Shown here piece by piece: positions 29,682 through 40,320 of a stretch of 64,000 bases of DNA. Position 1 is the stretch's first letter. Each line of letters starts with the position of its first letter. The notes under the pieces were generated by a model. The model had not been told where the DNA came from. It did not search any database and was given only the letters and a program-made list of their open reading frames with translations. Both the position numbers and the translations under genes were made by a program. The stretch comes from JADKCL01 sp046329055 (GTDB lineage: Bacteria > Bacteroidota > Bacteroidia > J057 > JADKCL01): the NCBI GenBank assembly GCA_046329055.1, contig JAXLVK010000012.1:1-64000 (forward strand), given 5' to 3'.

Positions 29682-31226
29682 ATGAAAAATTTTCTGCACT
29701 CTATGATGCGAACATGCGCTATGATGTCGCTATTGCTGCTTGCAGCGATCAGTCAACCTGCCAATGCGCAATTGTGTCAATTGAAGTATTACGTAGGCAC
29801 CAACCTGTCTATGAACAACTTCTCGGTATGTCCTCCGATCACAACGAAAAACTTCCGAGTAGAATTTGACTGCAATCCGATGGTTGTCGGGGTGAATTGC
29901 GTTTACGGATTTGGAACCAATCCGTATCGATTCACAGTCACTTTGTTACGAGATGGCTCTCAGATTCCTGGCTTCAACCCAGTGATCGTCCAACTTAACA
30001 ATACGTGGTGCAATACTCCAATCTATTCAGTCCCTGCCGAGATTGGCTATTACTCGGCCACGGTCAAGTTTGAAAGGAGAACGGCACCTTTCACATGGCA
30101 AACGGTAGGCACATACGTCACCAATGCGATTCAAGCCCAGCAAACCACCGCGTCGCCGTCCTTCACGATCAATGGCATTGCACCAACTCAGGGTGTGCCC
30201 ATCACGACTTGTGCATCCTCGGTGATCATGAACGCGAGTGCGACGAGCTGCGAGTACAACTATTTCCTCGAAGTCGTGGAAACCGATCAATGGGGCAATC
30301 TGACAAACGCCTTCGGTTGGTCACACTGGTATGCTGGGCAGGCTCCTGCAAGCATTGACCTACAGCAATTGTCATTGTCCTTCGCCAACCAGAAGATGAT
30401 TTCAGGCAACCTCCCCAATGGCACCCCTCGGTATTACAGGGTCAAATTGGCTACCAATGATCCCGTATGGATCAGCATGGAGACCTTTTTGCGCATAGAA
30501 AACTCCAATCCCGAATTCAATATCAACGGGGTTCCTACTGCAAACGGCCAAACCTTCAGCAACCTCTGCCAATACGATATCATCATGAATGCAGCCGCTA
30601 CTTCTTGCGAGGACTCCTTTCAAGTGGAGATCGTCGAAACCAATCAAGCCGGCACCGCAACAGGGCAATATGGATGGTCGAAGGCATTCCCCGGGCAGGC
30701 TCCCGACAATCTCGACTTGCAATCGCTATGCGTACAGTACAGCATCCCGCCCTACTACACCGGAATCAGCGGCAGGCAAGGCACCACGATGATCAGTGGC
30801 AATCTGGCCAACGGGTCACCTAGATACTACAAGGCGACACTGAGCACCAGCTTGCCCGCCAACGCCGCGAAGTACGTGATGTTGAGGGTCTCCACCACCC
30901 CTTGTCGCGTCGCCAATCCGGAATTGTACGCGAACCATTCTCTCCAGCTTCCCCAGTCTCAAGCGACCGCAGATGAGATTGCCATCTTCCCGAACCCCGC
31001 TCATGCGCAATTCACGCTTCAAATCCGCAGTGCAATTGGGGGACAGGGAAGCATCACGATCCTCGATGCGACCGGCAAGGAGATGCTCCACCGTGATGTC
31101 GAGTTGACTGAAGGACAACTGTCCGAGTGGCAATTGGATCGCACGGAAGGTATGGCAACCGGAATGTACTTCGTGAGGATACAATCCCCGAAGGCTACTA
31201 CCACCAAGAAACTCGTCCTGGAATAG
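29682..31226 (+). CDS. Secreted T9SS type A protein with two internal repeats
   Basis: 514 residues, intact. A signal peptide (MMSLLLLAAISQPANAQ) is followed by a variable N-terminal part and two repeats of about 130 residues, each with PTQGVPITTCASSVIMNASATSCE / PTANGQTFSNLC...IIMNAAATSCE, a GWS.W..GQAP.S/N.DLQ.L phrase and MISGNLPNGTPRYYRVKL / MISGNLANGSPRYYKATL. The C-terminal 80 residues are the type A sorting domain: AIFPNPAHAQFTLQI, ...GMYFVRIQSPKATTTKKLVLE. The paired Cys residues in each repeat suggest disulfides. It is secreted; its function is unknown. Confidence 0.8.
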   Translation: MKNFLHSMMRTCAMMSLLLLAAISQPANAQLCQLKYYVGTNLSMNNFSVCPPITTKNFRVEFDCNPMVVGVNCVYGFGTNPYRFTVTLLRDGSQIPGFNPVIVQLNNTWCNTPIYSVPAEIGYYSATVKFERRTAPFTWQTVGTYVTNAIQAQQTTASPSFTINGIAPTQGVPITTCASSVIMNASATSCEYNYFLEVVETDQWGNLTNAFGWSHWYAGQAPASIDLQQLSLSFANQKMISGNLPNGTPRYYRVKLATNDPVWISMETFLRIENSNPEFNINGVPTANGQTFSNLCQYDIIMNAAATSCEDSFQVEIVETNQAGTATGQYGWSKAFPGQAPDNLDLQSLCVQYSIPPYYTGISGRQGTTMISGNLANGSPRYYKATLSTSLPANAAKYVMLRVSTTPCRVANPELYANHSLQLPQSQATADEIAIFPNPAHAQFTLQIRSAIGGQGSITILDATGKEMLHRDVELTEGQLSEWQLDRTEGMATGMYFVRIQSPKATTTKKLVLE

Positions 31227-31274
31227 CCAATTGTTGATTGCCCCTGACGGAATATACAATTCCCTCAAGCGGCA

Positions 31275-31325
31275 TGTCGTTTGCCAACCCAAACCAATGA
31301 ATGGTGTTAGGGTTGGCAAACGAAG
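31275..31325. repeat. Palindromic GTTTGCCAACC element, copy 2
   Basis: CGTTTGCCAACCC (31279-31291) pairs perfectly with GGGTTGGCAAACG (31311-31323) over a 19-base loop that contains GGTGTTA, as in copy 1. It lies 50 bases after the secreted-protein stop. Copies 1 and 2 bracket about 5.2 kb. Confidence 0.7.
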
Positions 31326-31446
31326 TGCTTTCGCCGACCGGAACGAAAGATGACCTGCAACGCCTACAAAATCGGAAGGTGCACGGCATCGAGGGAATTG
31401 GAAAGGTAGCTCATGCTGGAGTAAAGGGCTCCAGCCCCTGCCCCCT

Positions 31447-32208
31447 TCACCCCCCACGCGCATACCCCTTAACCTTTCCAGGAAGCTGTCGCGTTTCCTG
31501 GAGCTGGACTTCCACGGCCTTGCCGTTGGCCATTTCGATCCAGCCGCCGCGGCCGCGGTGATAGCCCTTGATGTGCTGCAGGTTCACGAGGAACTTGTTG
31601 TGGACGCGATAGAAGGCCTTGTCGGCGAAGAGTTCCTCGTAATATCCCAGCGTGCTGGCGACCATGAAGGTGGTGCCGTTCACGAAGTGGAAGATGGTGT
31701 AATTGGAGTCGGCCTCGCAATATACGATCTCGGGGAGTTGCACCAGTTTGAAGCCGTCCACGGAGTGCAGGGCCACGCTCTCGCCGATATTGTGTCCGGT
31801 GGAGGCGGTGCGGGAGGCATCGGGGGACGCAGGCAGGCTCACGCGGGAGATCGCGGTGCGCAGGTCGCGGATGTCGATGGGCTTCACCAAGTAGTGCGCG
31901 ACGGCATAACGGAATGCCCGGACGCTGTGCTCGGGGAAGGCGGAGATGACCACGACCTTCAGCTGTGGGTCGTTCAGGATGTCCAGGAAGTCAAAGGCGC
32001 TCCCGTCCGGCAGCATGATGTCGAGGAAGACCAGCATGGGCTTGTGCTCACGGGCCATGGAGATGCCCTCCGCGACGGAAGCGGCCTCGGCGACCACCTC
32101 GATCTGAGGAAAATTGTGCTCCAAGACCATGCGCAGCGAGGCACGAGAACGGAACTCGTCGTCGATGATGAGCGTGGTGATCTTGGGTTCAGCGGTTTCT
32201 TGAAACAT
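31447..32208 (-). CDS. LytTR response regulator
   Basis: 253 residues from the ATG at 32208. Receiver domain at about 11-130 with the acidic pair IIDDE, phospho-acceptor Asp63 in LVFLDIMLPDGSAF and the Lys of YLVKPIDI. The LytTR DNA-binding domain covers about 150-245 (LPEIVYCEADSNYTIFHF, YRVHNKFLVNLQHIKGY). The start overlaps the 3' end of the kinase gene by 20 bases, a typical arrangement, so the two form a two-component pair. Targets are unknown; secreted-protein genes on both sides are candidates only by position. Confidence 0.9.
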   Translation of the reverse strand: MFQETAEPKITTLIIDDEFRSRASLRMVLEHNFPQIEVVAEAASVAEGISMAREHKPMLVFLDIMLPDGSAFDFLDILNDPQLKVVVISAFPEHSVRAFRYAVAHYLVKPIDIRDLRTAISRVSLPASPDASRTASTGHNIGESVALHSVDGFKLVQLPEIVYCEADSNYTIFHFVNGTTFMVASTLGYYEELFADKAFYRVHNKFLVNLQHIKGYHRGRGGWIEMANGKAVEVQLQETRQLPGKVKGYARGG

Positions 32209-35152
32209 AGCTTGAAGTGGGAAGATAAAGTCTGACCAATGTGCCCCTGGGATGGCCCGAGGCGTCCAAAAGGTCGTCAATGTACAATGAAATATGGGTA
32301 GAATGGGTGACGTTGATCAGGCGGATGCGCTCGTGGATGTTGGTGAGGGCCAATGAGGGGCCGAGGTGCTTGCGCGCAATCTGCGATGCAGCCTCCCTCC
32401 CGATGCCATTGTCCTCGACCTCGATGCAGATCGTGCCATCCAGTGACCGCCCGATGCGCAGCCAGAGTGTGGGACGATCCCTCTGCATTTGCAGGCCGTG
32501 CCAGATGGCATTTTCCAGCAGGGGTTGCAGCAGCATTGGCGGCACCTGACAGGCATCCCAATTCACCCCCGGCTGCAATTCCACATGGTAGGTGAACTCC
32601 GGGCCAAATCGCAGCTTTTCCAGGTCCAGGTAGTCCCAGAGGATCTCCACCTCGCGCGAAATGGGAATGGTCTCGTGGTTGCTCGCCTCCAAAACAGCGC
32701 GCATGAGCTTGGAAAATCCCACGAGGTGCCGCTCGGCCGTCTCGTGGTCCCTCAGCTTGAGGAGGTGTTGGATGGAATTGAGGACATTGAAAATGAAATG
32801 CGGGCGCATTTGAGAGCGCAGGGCCTTGATCTCGGCTTGCAGGAGTTGCAGGTTGGTCTCAGTGCGGCGTTGCTTGCTGCGCATGCCCAGCCAAGTCAGC
32901 ACTCCCACAAAGAGCAGCACCGCCAATCCGGCGAGGACTCGGAACCACCAGCGTTCGTGGAGCTTGGGCGGCAGATCAACCTCCATCCGGGCCAGGTTGG
33001 CGTTGGGTGCGGCAGAGGGATAGATCGCGGACACCTCGAAGGTATAGCTACCCGGCGGCAGATTGTAATAGTAGGCGCTCCTCCCCTCGCTCATCCGCCA
33101 ATCGCGGTCATAGCCCTGCAGGCGGTAGCGGTAGCGCACATCGCCCAGCGCAGGCAGCAGCCGGCCTTGGAACCGGAATTCGAGGTTGTCCTGATCCGTG
33201 TCCAATGCCTGTCCCGGCGCGACGACCTCCCCCTCGGCCAGCAATTGGGTGATCTTGGTCGATTGCGGTAGCCGGGAGCGGCCCCTGTCCTCCACCTCCA
33301 GCGCCACAATGCCCACATCCGTCGCGATATAGGCCTTGCCCTCGTATTCGAAGATGTCGTTCACCTTGTTGGAAGGTAGGCCGTCCAGCATGTTGTAATT
33401 GAGGATGGAGACATGCGAATGCCCCTTCAAGCCATTCGCGGACCTGCGCACCAGGCTCAGGCCCCGGTTCGTGCAGACCCAGAGACCCGAGGGCCCCTCG
33501 TAGAGGCGGTTGCACATGTCGGAGACCAAGCCCTGACGCTCCCGGAGATTCCAGACTTGGTCCCCCCAGATGCCATAGATGCCCGCGCCCCGGGTCGCCA
33601 CCACGATCATGCCATTGCCCAACTCTGCGATATCCGTCACACGGTTCCTGAAGATCGGATTTTCAGGATGAAATGGGATCAGCGTGTCCGGGTCGTACAG
33701 GTACAGGCCCTCCGTCGATCCCAGCCATATCCGCCCCTTGCTGTCAGGAAACATGGCGGTATGGAAACGCAGTCTCCTCGATCGATTGTTGGGATTGACC
33801 AGCTTTCCAGCCACCAGGTCCCAGATGACGTAGCCATAGCTTGCCGCCATGTAGAGCAGGTTGCCCCGCCTGAACATGGACCGCGCCGGGAATCCCGACT
33901 CCGGCCATTTTGGAGTATGGGTGACCTTTCCTGTGGCCATGTCAAACGAACGCCTACCCGCCAGCAACTGCCCGTATTCCGGCAGCGGCATGAAATCGTG
34001 GTTGCCCTCGCCCGACATGAGCACGAAGCGTTTGTCCAGCCAGAACCAGCCCGACTCGTTCAGATTCGCCGCGAGGATGGAATCATGGCCGCAGAGCATG
34101 TACAGCGTGGAGTCCACGCGCCGCATCCGGTTCACATTCAGCAGCGGTTCGCCGTGCACCTTGGCATAGACCCGGTTGGAAAGGTTGCGCACGAGCAGCA
34201 CCCCATTGATGGTACAGATCCAATAGCTCCGGTTGGAGTCGTGCAGGACCTCAAACACCGTTTCATCATGGAACAGTGTCGCCTCCGGCCGCAGGTCCGC
34301 ACCGAGGCATTGCAATCCCTGACTTGTGGCGATCCAGACCTTGCCGTCATGGTCCAACTCCAAGGCATTGAACCCATTGGGCAGGGCTAACGGCGCGCTG
34401 ACCTTGCAACCCCGGATTTCAAACAACTGATGGGCCATCGCCGCGACCCAGTGATCGGGTCCCAATGTAACACCCATGACCCGCGACATGTGGAAGCGCC
34501 GCTTCAGATCGTAATGGAGCTGCCAGGAGATGCGCTCACCCTCACACCGCTGTCCCAGGTCGGCATCTGGCGAATCATCCTGCCCGAAGATGGAGGGTGC
34601 CGCCACGAATACCGTCTTTCCAGATGCTGGCAACCGGATCAATCCCGCATTCGTGCTGTCCGGGAACCGCACCGTATCTAGCCTGCCCGTGTACAGGTCC
34701 AGCAGGAAGGTCTGCGGCGCAGCCGGCGCCAGGGTCAGGTACATCTTGCCCACCTCGGGGCAGGTCATGGTGTTGATGAATGTGCCATGGAGTTGTTCCC
34801 GGAGGCGGTCATTGAAGGGATAGGGCCGCACCCGGCCATGGTCCAGGATGCTCAGCGTCCCGTCCAGTCCCCGCATCCACACCAGCCCAGTGGGGTCCTC
34901 CGCAAATCCAAAAATGGTATTGCAAGCCAGCCCATCCGCCTGACTGAAATTCTGGAAGGCATAGCCATCGAACATCGAGATGCCATGATCCGTCGCGAAC
35001 CAGATATTGCCGTCGTGGTCCTCGTAGGCATCATAGACCTCATTGCTCGGCAGCCCATCGTCCACGGTGTAGCGGATCGCCACAGGGTTCTGCGCCTGCA
35101 AGAACCCGCAGCCGATGACCACCAAGCAACATATCCAATAGACCCTGAGCAT
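32189..35152 (-). CDS. Propeller-type sensor histidine kinase (LytS family)
   Basis: 987 residues, intact. A signal peptide or first span (WICCLVVIGCGFLQAQ) precedes a periplasmic two-component-propeller region of about 680 residues (repeats such as VDDGLPSNEVYDAYEDHDGN and DGLPSNKVNDIFEYEGKAY), then a Y_Y_Y-like Ig domain (YNLPPGSYTFEVSAIYP), a membrane span (WFRVLAGLAVLLFVGVLTWL) and the His_kinase core. The phospho-acceptor His is in SQMRPHFIFNVLNSIQHLL, near residue 784, and the ATPase motif is VEDNGIGREAASQIA. It signals to the LytTR regulator encoded downstream. Homologous hybrid systems sense glycans, but no ligand can be assigned here. Confidence 0.9.
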   Translation of the reverse strand: MLRVYWICCLVVIGCGFLQAQNPVAIRYTVDDGLPSNEVYDAYEDHDGNIWFATDHGISMFDGYAFQNFSQADGLACNTIFGFAEDPTGLVWMRGLDGTLSILDHGRVRPYPFNDRLREQLHGTFINTMTCPEVGKMYLTLAPAAPQTFLLDLYTGRLDTVRFPDSTNAGLIRLPASGKTVFVAAPSIFGQDDSPDADLGQRCEGERISWQLHYDLKRRFHMSRVMGVTLGPDHWVAAMAHQLFEIRGCKVSAPLALPNGFNALELDHDGKVWIATSQGLQCLGADLRPEATLFHDETVFEVLHDSNRSYWICTINGVLLVRNLSNRVYAKVHGEPLLNVNRMRRVDSTLYMLCGHDSILAANLNESGWFWLDKRFVLMSGEGNHDFMPLPEYGQLLAGRRSFDMATGKVTHTPKWPESGFPARSMFRRGNLLYMAASYGYVIWDLVAGKLVNPNNRSRRLRFHTAMFPDSKGRIWLGSTEGLYLYDPDTLIPFHPENPIFRNRVTDIAELGNGMIVVATRGAGIYGIWGDQVWNLRERQGLVSDMCNRLYEGPSGLWVCTNRGLSLVRRSANGLKGHSHVSILNYNMLDGLPSNKVNDIFEYEGKAYIATDVGIVALEVEDRGRSRLPQSTKITQLLAEGEVVAPGQALDTDQDNLEFRFQGRLLPALGDVRYRYRLQGYDRDWRMSEGRSAYYYNLPPGSYTFEVSAIYPSAAPNANLARMEVDLPPKLHERWWFRVLAGLAVLLFVGVLTWLGMRSKQRRTETNLQLLQAEIKALRSQMRPHFIFNVLNSIQHLLKLRDHETAERHLVGFSKLMRAVLEASNHETIPISREVEILWDYLDLEKLRFGPEFTYHVELQPGVNWDACQVPPMLLQPLLENAIWHGLQMQRDRPTLWLRIGRSLDGTICIEVEDNGIGREAASQIARKHLGPSLALTNIHERIRLINVTHSTHISLYIDDLLDASGHPRGTLVRLYLPTSSYVSRNR

Positions 35153-35433
35153 CTCCTATTACCTCGTCCCTGTGGCCGCGAGGGCAACCTGAACGCAGAT
35201 CAAATGTATCGATTGGACGACGATTTCGGATGCATTTGCCCTCGTGGAGTGAGAAAATTGGCAGAAATGAGGCTGGGGAGGCCGAGTTTGTCCGAAGACT
35301 CGTGAGGGAGTTTGGCGGAATTTGATCGACTGCCGCTCCGATGCTCAACGCAGGATGCAAACAATCCCAAAACTTGCGTAACTTACATTCAGGGTATTGG
35401 TCTATCAACTACAGTGCTATCCCTCAGCGCCTT

Positions 35434-38405
35434 ATGAAGAACCTTGTCATCACCAAAACTTGGTTGGCTTTCGGGACGACCTGCCTGCTGCTCTTGTCCA
35501 TGGCGCATGCCCAGAACTCGGGCAAGTTCCTCGACCGATTTGACGCCCGCAGTTTCATCGAAAACCAGGGGCAGTTTGATCAGCGCATCCAAAAGGACCC
35601 GATTCTCTATGGATTTGAAAAAGGCGGGCAACACATCTACCTCAGCCGCAACAAGGCCTATTTCCATCTCTTCGAGGTCCAGATTCACCCAGAATCGGAG
35701 GAGGAGGAGCGGGAGGAACCCGATCGTGAGCGCAGGCACCGTGATCCTGATGGGCCGGAGGCCTACAGCGCCATCGATGAGCCGGACCACAAGCGGGTGA
35801 ACTTCAAGGACGATTTGCTGGAGGCTGAGTGGATCGGCGCCAACCCGTCGGCAGAAATCTTGCCTTCGGAAATGGATTCCTATACCCATACCTTTGAATT
35901 GGGCCGCTACCACAACACCAAGACCAAGGAGGGCCTGCATTCTTACAAGAAGGTCACCTACCAGAACCTCTACCCCCACATCGATGTCGAATACACCCTG
36001 CATCCTGAGTCGGGGGTGAAATACAGCCTCATCGTACACCCCGGCGCCGACCTGCGCCAAGTCAAGTTGAGGTATTCGAAGCGGCCTGTGCTGCAAAAAG
36101 ACGGCACCATCAAGACAGCCACACGGTTCGGCGATGTGGTGGACCATACCCCGGTTTCCTTCCTGCAAGGCTCCGGCAAAAGCGTCGATTCCCGGTATGT
36201 GGTCTCTGGAAATGAGATCTCATTTGAAGTCGGCCCTTACGACGCCAATCAGACCCTCGTGATCGATCCCTGGACCAACCTCCCCAATGATGTGAACACG
36301 AACTGGGACTGTGCCTGGGAATGCGAGACGGACAATCTGGGCAACGTTTATGCCATCTATGGCTGCATGCCCATGCAATTGCGGAAGTACAATGCCGCCG
36401 GTGCTGTGCAATGGACCTACAATACCACTTATGACACGACCTCCTGGCTCGGCACGTTCGTCACCGACAATGCTGGCAATTCCTATGTGACCCTGGGTTC
36501 TACTGCTGCCATCCGCAAGGTGAGCCCGGCGGGGGCACTGTTGTGGAGCCAAGGCAATATCACGGGCATGTTGCTGGGCGAATTCTGGAGCATCGCTTTC
36601 AACTGTGACCAATCGCGGCTGATCGTGGGTGGCACGGGCGGCACACTTCCTCCCCTGCCCTACATTTACGGGGTGAATCCAGCGACAGGGGCATTGGCGG
36701 GCAGCATTCAGGTCCATGCGAGCACAGGCGTTTTCAATTCCTCCGAAGTCAGGGGCATCACCGCCACCGACAATGCCAAGTATTATTGGCTGTCGCATGA
36801 CTCCATTGGCTACATCACACAGAACTTCTCCGCCTGTCCCGGTGCGCATTCGACCCTGATCGCCTACAACAATTACCACCTCGGCTACAAATGCGAAAAC
36901 TGGCGCTACGACAATACGGGGATCGAGGCACTGGCCTACTATGGCGGATTTGTCTATGTGAACCGCGGCGACCGCTTGGACAAGCGCAATTTCGCAACCG
37001 GGGCGATTGTGGCCTCAGCGGCCATTCCCGGCGGGGGATATACCACCTCATTGGGCCTCGGGCAGGTGCAAAACAGCGGCATCATCATCGACAATACCGG
37101 GCGCATTTTCGTGGGATCAAAGGGCTCTGTGTCGCAGTTCAATACCGCCCTCACCCTCCTCAGCACCACGGCCGTCACAGGTGGATTCAATGTCTATGAC
37201 GTGGCCCTCACCTCAACTGGACAACTGATCGCCTGTGGCGCCTCAGGCACTTCCGCGACCGCGTCCCGGACAGGAACGGTGGAATCCTTGGGAGTATTGG
37301 GGGCCGCGCCCTATGTGATGCCCTGCTGCGATGCGACGATTTGCCCGATCGGGCCATTTTGCTCCACCCAAGGTCCCGTGACCCTGACGGCAGCCGCGGG
37401 AGGCGCAGTTTGGAGTTCATCGGCACCGGGCTTCAATGCCGCTACCGGACCTTCACCCCATCCATCGCGGGCGTGGGAACTTATACCTTTACAATACCCA
37501 AGCCTGCGGGGTGGACTCCCTGCGCATCCAAGTGATTCCTTGCGCTGGACTAACCGTGTGCCGCATGCCCAATGGCGGACCTCCAAGTCACAGGCGGCAC
37601 TGGGACCTACCAATGGCAAACGGGAACCATGGTCTCCACTCTGCCCATTGGGCATCGGCCCAGGTTGCGCGGCCTTCACACAGACATTGAACACCCTGAC
37701 CTGGACCAATTACACCACTGGCAGCGTCATCACCCCACCCGTGGGCGCGGACACCATGCAAGTGACCGGCAATTCCATCACCAATACCTCCTGGAACATC
37801 AGCACCCTCCCACCCTGCACGATCTTGCCCCTCAGCCTCACGACATTTGAAGGGGAAGCCAAGGCACCGCAGGTCAATGCCCTCACTTGGAAACATCGAG
37901 CGAGGAAAATAGCCGCTACTTCACCTTGGAGCGTTCGGGGGATGCCAAGGAATGGAAGTTTGTGGCCCAAGTCCCCGCTGCGGGCACGTCCACCGAGCCC
38001 ACGCAATATGCGCAGATGGACCGGGAGGCGTTTGCGCCACTCACCTGCTACCGCCCGGCCATACAGACCAAGATGGCCATTACCACTACCCTCAGCACGA
38101 TCGCAGTAGCCGCAGCCGGCAGCGACAACCTCATCATCGACCTCCATCCCAATCCGGCTGATGATGCCTTCAGCTTCACCACCCGACGGCGGTCAGCGCA
38201 AGCCTCGGCACCAAGGCGCGACCGCGCCATTGAACCCTGCAGATTGTCAGCCATGGGCAGGTCGGGTAGAGCGGAGCTGGACGGCCCTATCGCAGTTGCA
38301 GACGGCAGGTGGATATCGGCATTGGCTTCCGGTCAGCGATGATGGTTTCCGGCAAGGGATGCGGTCGTGGGCGTTCCGGAAGGTGGTGGTGGCGCATGGG
38401 GGTGA
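35434..38405 (+). CDS. Secreted SBBP/DUF7948-like protein with T9SS tail (frameshifted at the 3' end)
   Basis: Start at the ATG 35434 gives a signal peptide (TTCLLLLSMAHAQ). The N-terminal domain has SFIENQGQFDQRI, ILYGFEKGGQHIYLSRNKAYF and DVEYTLHPESGVKYSLIVHPGAD, the DUF7948-type opening of SBBP-repeat proteins. A propeller-like part follows with NLGNVYAIYG and GNSYVTLGS. Near 37440 and 37880 the frame slips; reconstruction gives an Ig-like segment, LTTFEGEAKAPQVNALTW, RYFTLERSGDAKEWKFVAQ and the sorting domain (DLHPNPADDAFSF), ending about RKVVVAHGG. About 990 residues in full. The 3' tip lies in the duplicated segment that brackets the transposase. Confidence 0.75.
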
Positions 38406-39005
38406 TGGGGAATCCATCCGCACGCTTGCGCTGGCCTGCCTGGTGTCTGGTGTACTCGTTCTGAATGTTGTTATTGACCGGGGTGAACATCGTGATGCAC
38501 CTCCACCACGACTGACCTCGTGGATGAAGTGATCGACACCGCCCATGGATTTCGTCTCGAACCCGGATTATCCAGCATTCTTACCGCTGCCGGGAACCGA
38601 GATTCAGTTTGCCGATGCCTCACAGGGGCGAAAGCGAGCTGGTTTTGGGGATTTCGGAGATGGCTATCTGGCGAAGGGCATCATATTGCGCACCCTTCAC
38701 CGAGGAGGAGTTTACTGCGCGTCACCATCGGCGGGAAATCGTGCCAGCGGAACGTGACGCTTTGCGTGCGGTGAGGGTTTGCTCGCATTAGTGGAGTACC
38801 AGGCCATCCTGACCCCAGCCCCAACTTCCTCATTTGGCCTGTCAGGTCAGCCATTGGCCCAAAGGCCAGTGTGGAGCAATGCCTCGCTGGTGGAGCGTCG
38901 TGGACATCACCTGCTTTGCCTTCGATGAGGCAGGGTTGCATCAGCGGGGATGATGCCTCGCCTGACGCCCACGGGCCAACATCCTCATTGATGAGCGAAG
39001 GTTTT
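38353..39005. repeat. 0.65-kb direct repeat, copy 1
   Basis: Starts in the last codons of the secreted-protein gene (CAAGGGATGCGGTC) and ends at GCGAAGGTTTT. It matches 40302-40955 along its whole length, with roughly one difference in ten positions and many single-base indels. The PKD frame that is open in copy 2 is broken here (DFVSNPDYPAFLPLPGTEIQ is still readable). No other gene is visible in it. Confidence 0.8.
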
Positions 39006-39096
39006 CCCGACGGTCCGGCTTTTTTGCGAGAATAAAATATATTGCTCATAACCAATGCCTTACAGATGCATTTTTGTAGTTTTGTCGCACTAACAG

Positions 39097-40320
39097 GTGT
39101 TTTTGGTGTTCATCCGGGTAGTCGATACCGCCTCTGGTTCCAGGGCCGTTCAGTTGGTTTACTACCGGAACAGGAAGCGTGTGATCTACAAGCACGTTGG
39201 CAGCGCGAGGACCGACGAGGAGCTGTCCGAGCTGAGGCGGCTTGCACAAGAGATCCTGGACGGCTTGATGCCGCCGCTCCCGTTCCAGGGCGAGGCGGGG
39301 CCGGCTAACGTTCTTGACCTGGGGCGGAGCGAGTTCATAGGTGTCTATTATGGCTATTTCCACGAGACCGTGGGCGCTGTGGCGGCGCAGGTCGGGTTTG
39401 ACAGCATCCTGAGTCCGCTGCTGCTGGACCTGGCGATCATCCGGATTTTCGAGCCTGCGTCCAAGCTGCGCTCCATCGAGTTGCTGCATGAGTACTTCGG
39501 CATCCGGCACCGCAGGCAGGCTTACTACGAGTCGGCCCCGCTGTGGCTTGACCTCCAAGGCAAGGCCCAGTCAGCCGCAGTTGGATTCGCAAAGGCACGC
39601 TATTCGTTCCAATACGACCTGGTCTTCTACGACGTGACAACCCTCTACTTCGAGTCCTTCACCGAGGACGGCCTGAGGAGGAACGGCTTCTCGAAGGACA
39701 GCAAGTCCCAGCAGCCGCAGGTCCTGGTGGCCTTGATGGTGACCCGGGAGGGGCTGCCGCTCGCTTACGAGGTATTCCCGGGCAACACGTTCGAGGGCCA
39801 CACCATCATCCCCGTGATCAAGGAGTTCATCAAGCGGAACAAGGTCGTCAACTTCACGGTGGTGGCCGACGCCGCCATGCTGAGCGCCTCCAACATCGAG
39901 CAACTGGAGGCCGAGGGGATCAACTACATCGTCGGGGCGCGGATGGGCAGCATCAGCGCCGACCTCTGCGGCCTGGTCGATGCAAGCCTGCAGAGGGAGG
40001 ACGGCAGGTCCATCAGGCTGAAGACCCCTGTCGGCGACCTCATTTGCAGCTACTCAAAGGACCGCCATGCAAAGGACCGGCACGAGATGGAGAAACAGCT
40101 GCAGAAGGCAAGGCAGGTGGTCGACACGCCCTCAAAGAACAGGAAGCTGAGGTTCACCAAGGTCAACGGGCAGGCATTGGAGCTGAACCAGGAGCTTGTT
40201 GAGAGGGCCACCAAGATGCTCGGGATCAAGGGCTACTACACAAACCTTGATGAGCGCGTCGCGGACAACCAGGACGTCATCGCCACGTACCACGAGCTCT
40301 ACAAGGGATGCGGTCCGCAT
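39097..40320 (+). pseudogene. IS1634-like (IS4 superfamily) transposase, 3'-truncated
   Basis: The frame opens at a GTG (FLVFIRVVDTASGSRAVQLV) and runs about 400 codons with good IS1634/IS4-type similarity: SIELLHEYFGIRHRRQAYY, the first catalytic Asp in FYDVTTLYFESF, the second in VVADAAMLSASNIEQLE, then IKGYYTNLDERVADNQDVIATYHELY. There it stops matching at 40301, exactly where copy 2 of the flanking repeat begins; the frame runs on to 40416 as unrelated sequence. The missing part would carry the Y-(2)-R-(3)-E-(6)-K signature with the catalytic Glu, so the enzyme is dead. No terminal inverted repeats could be found. Confidence 0.85.
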
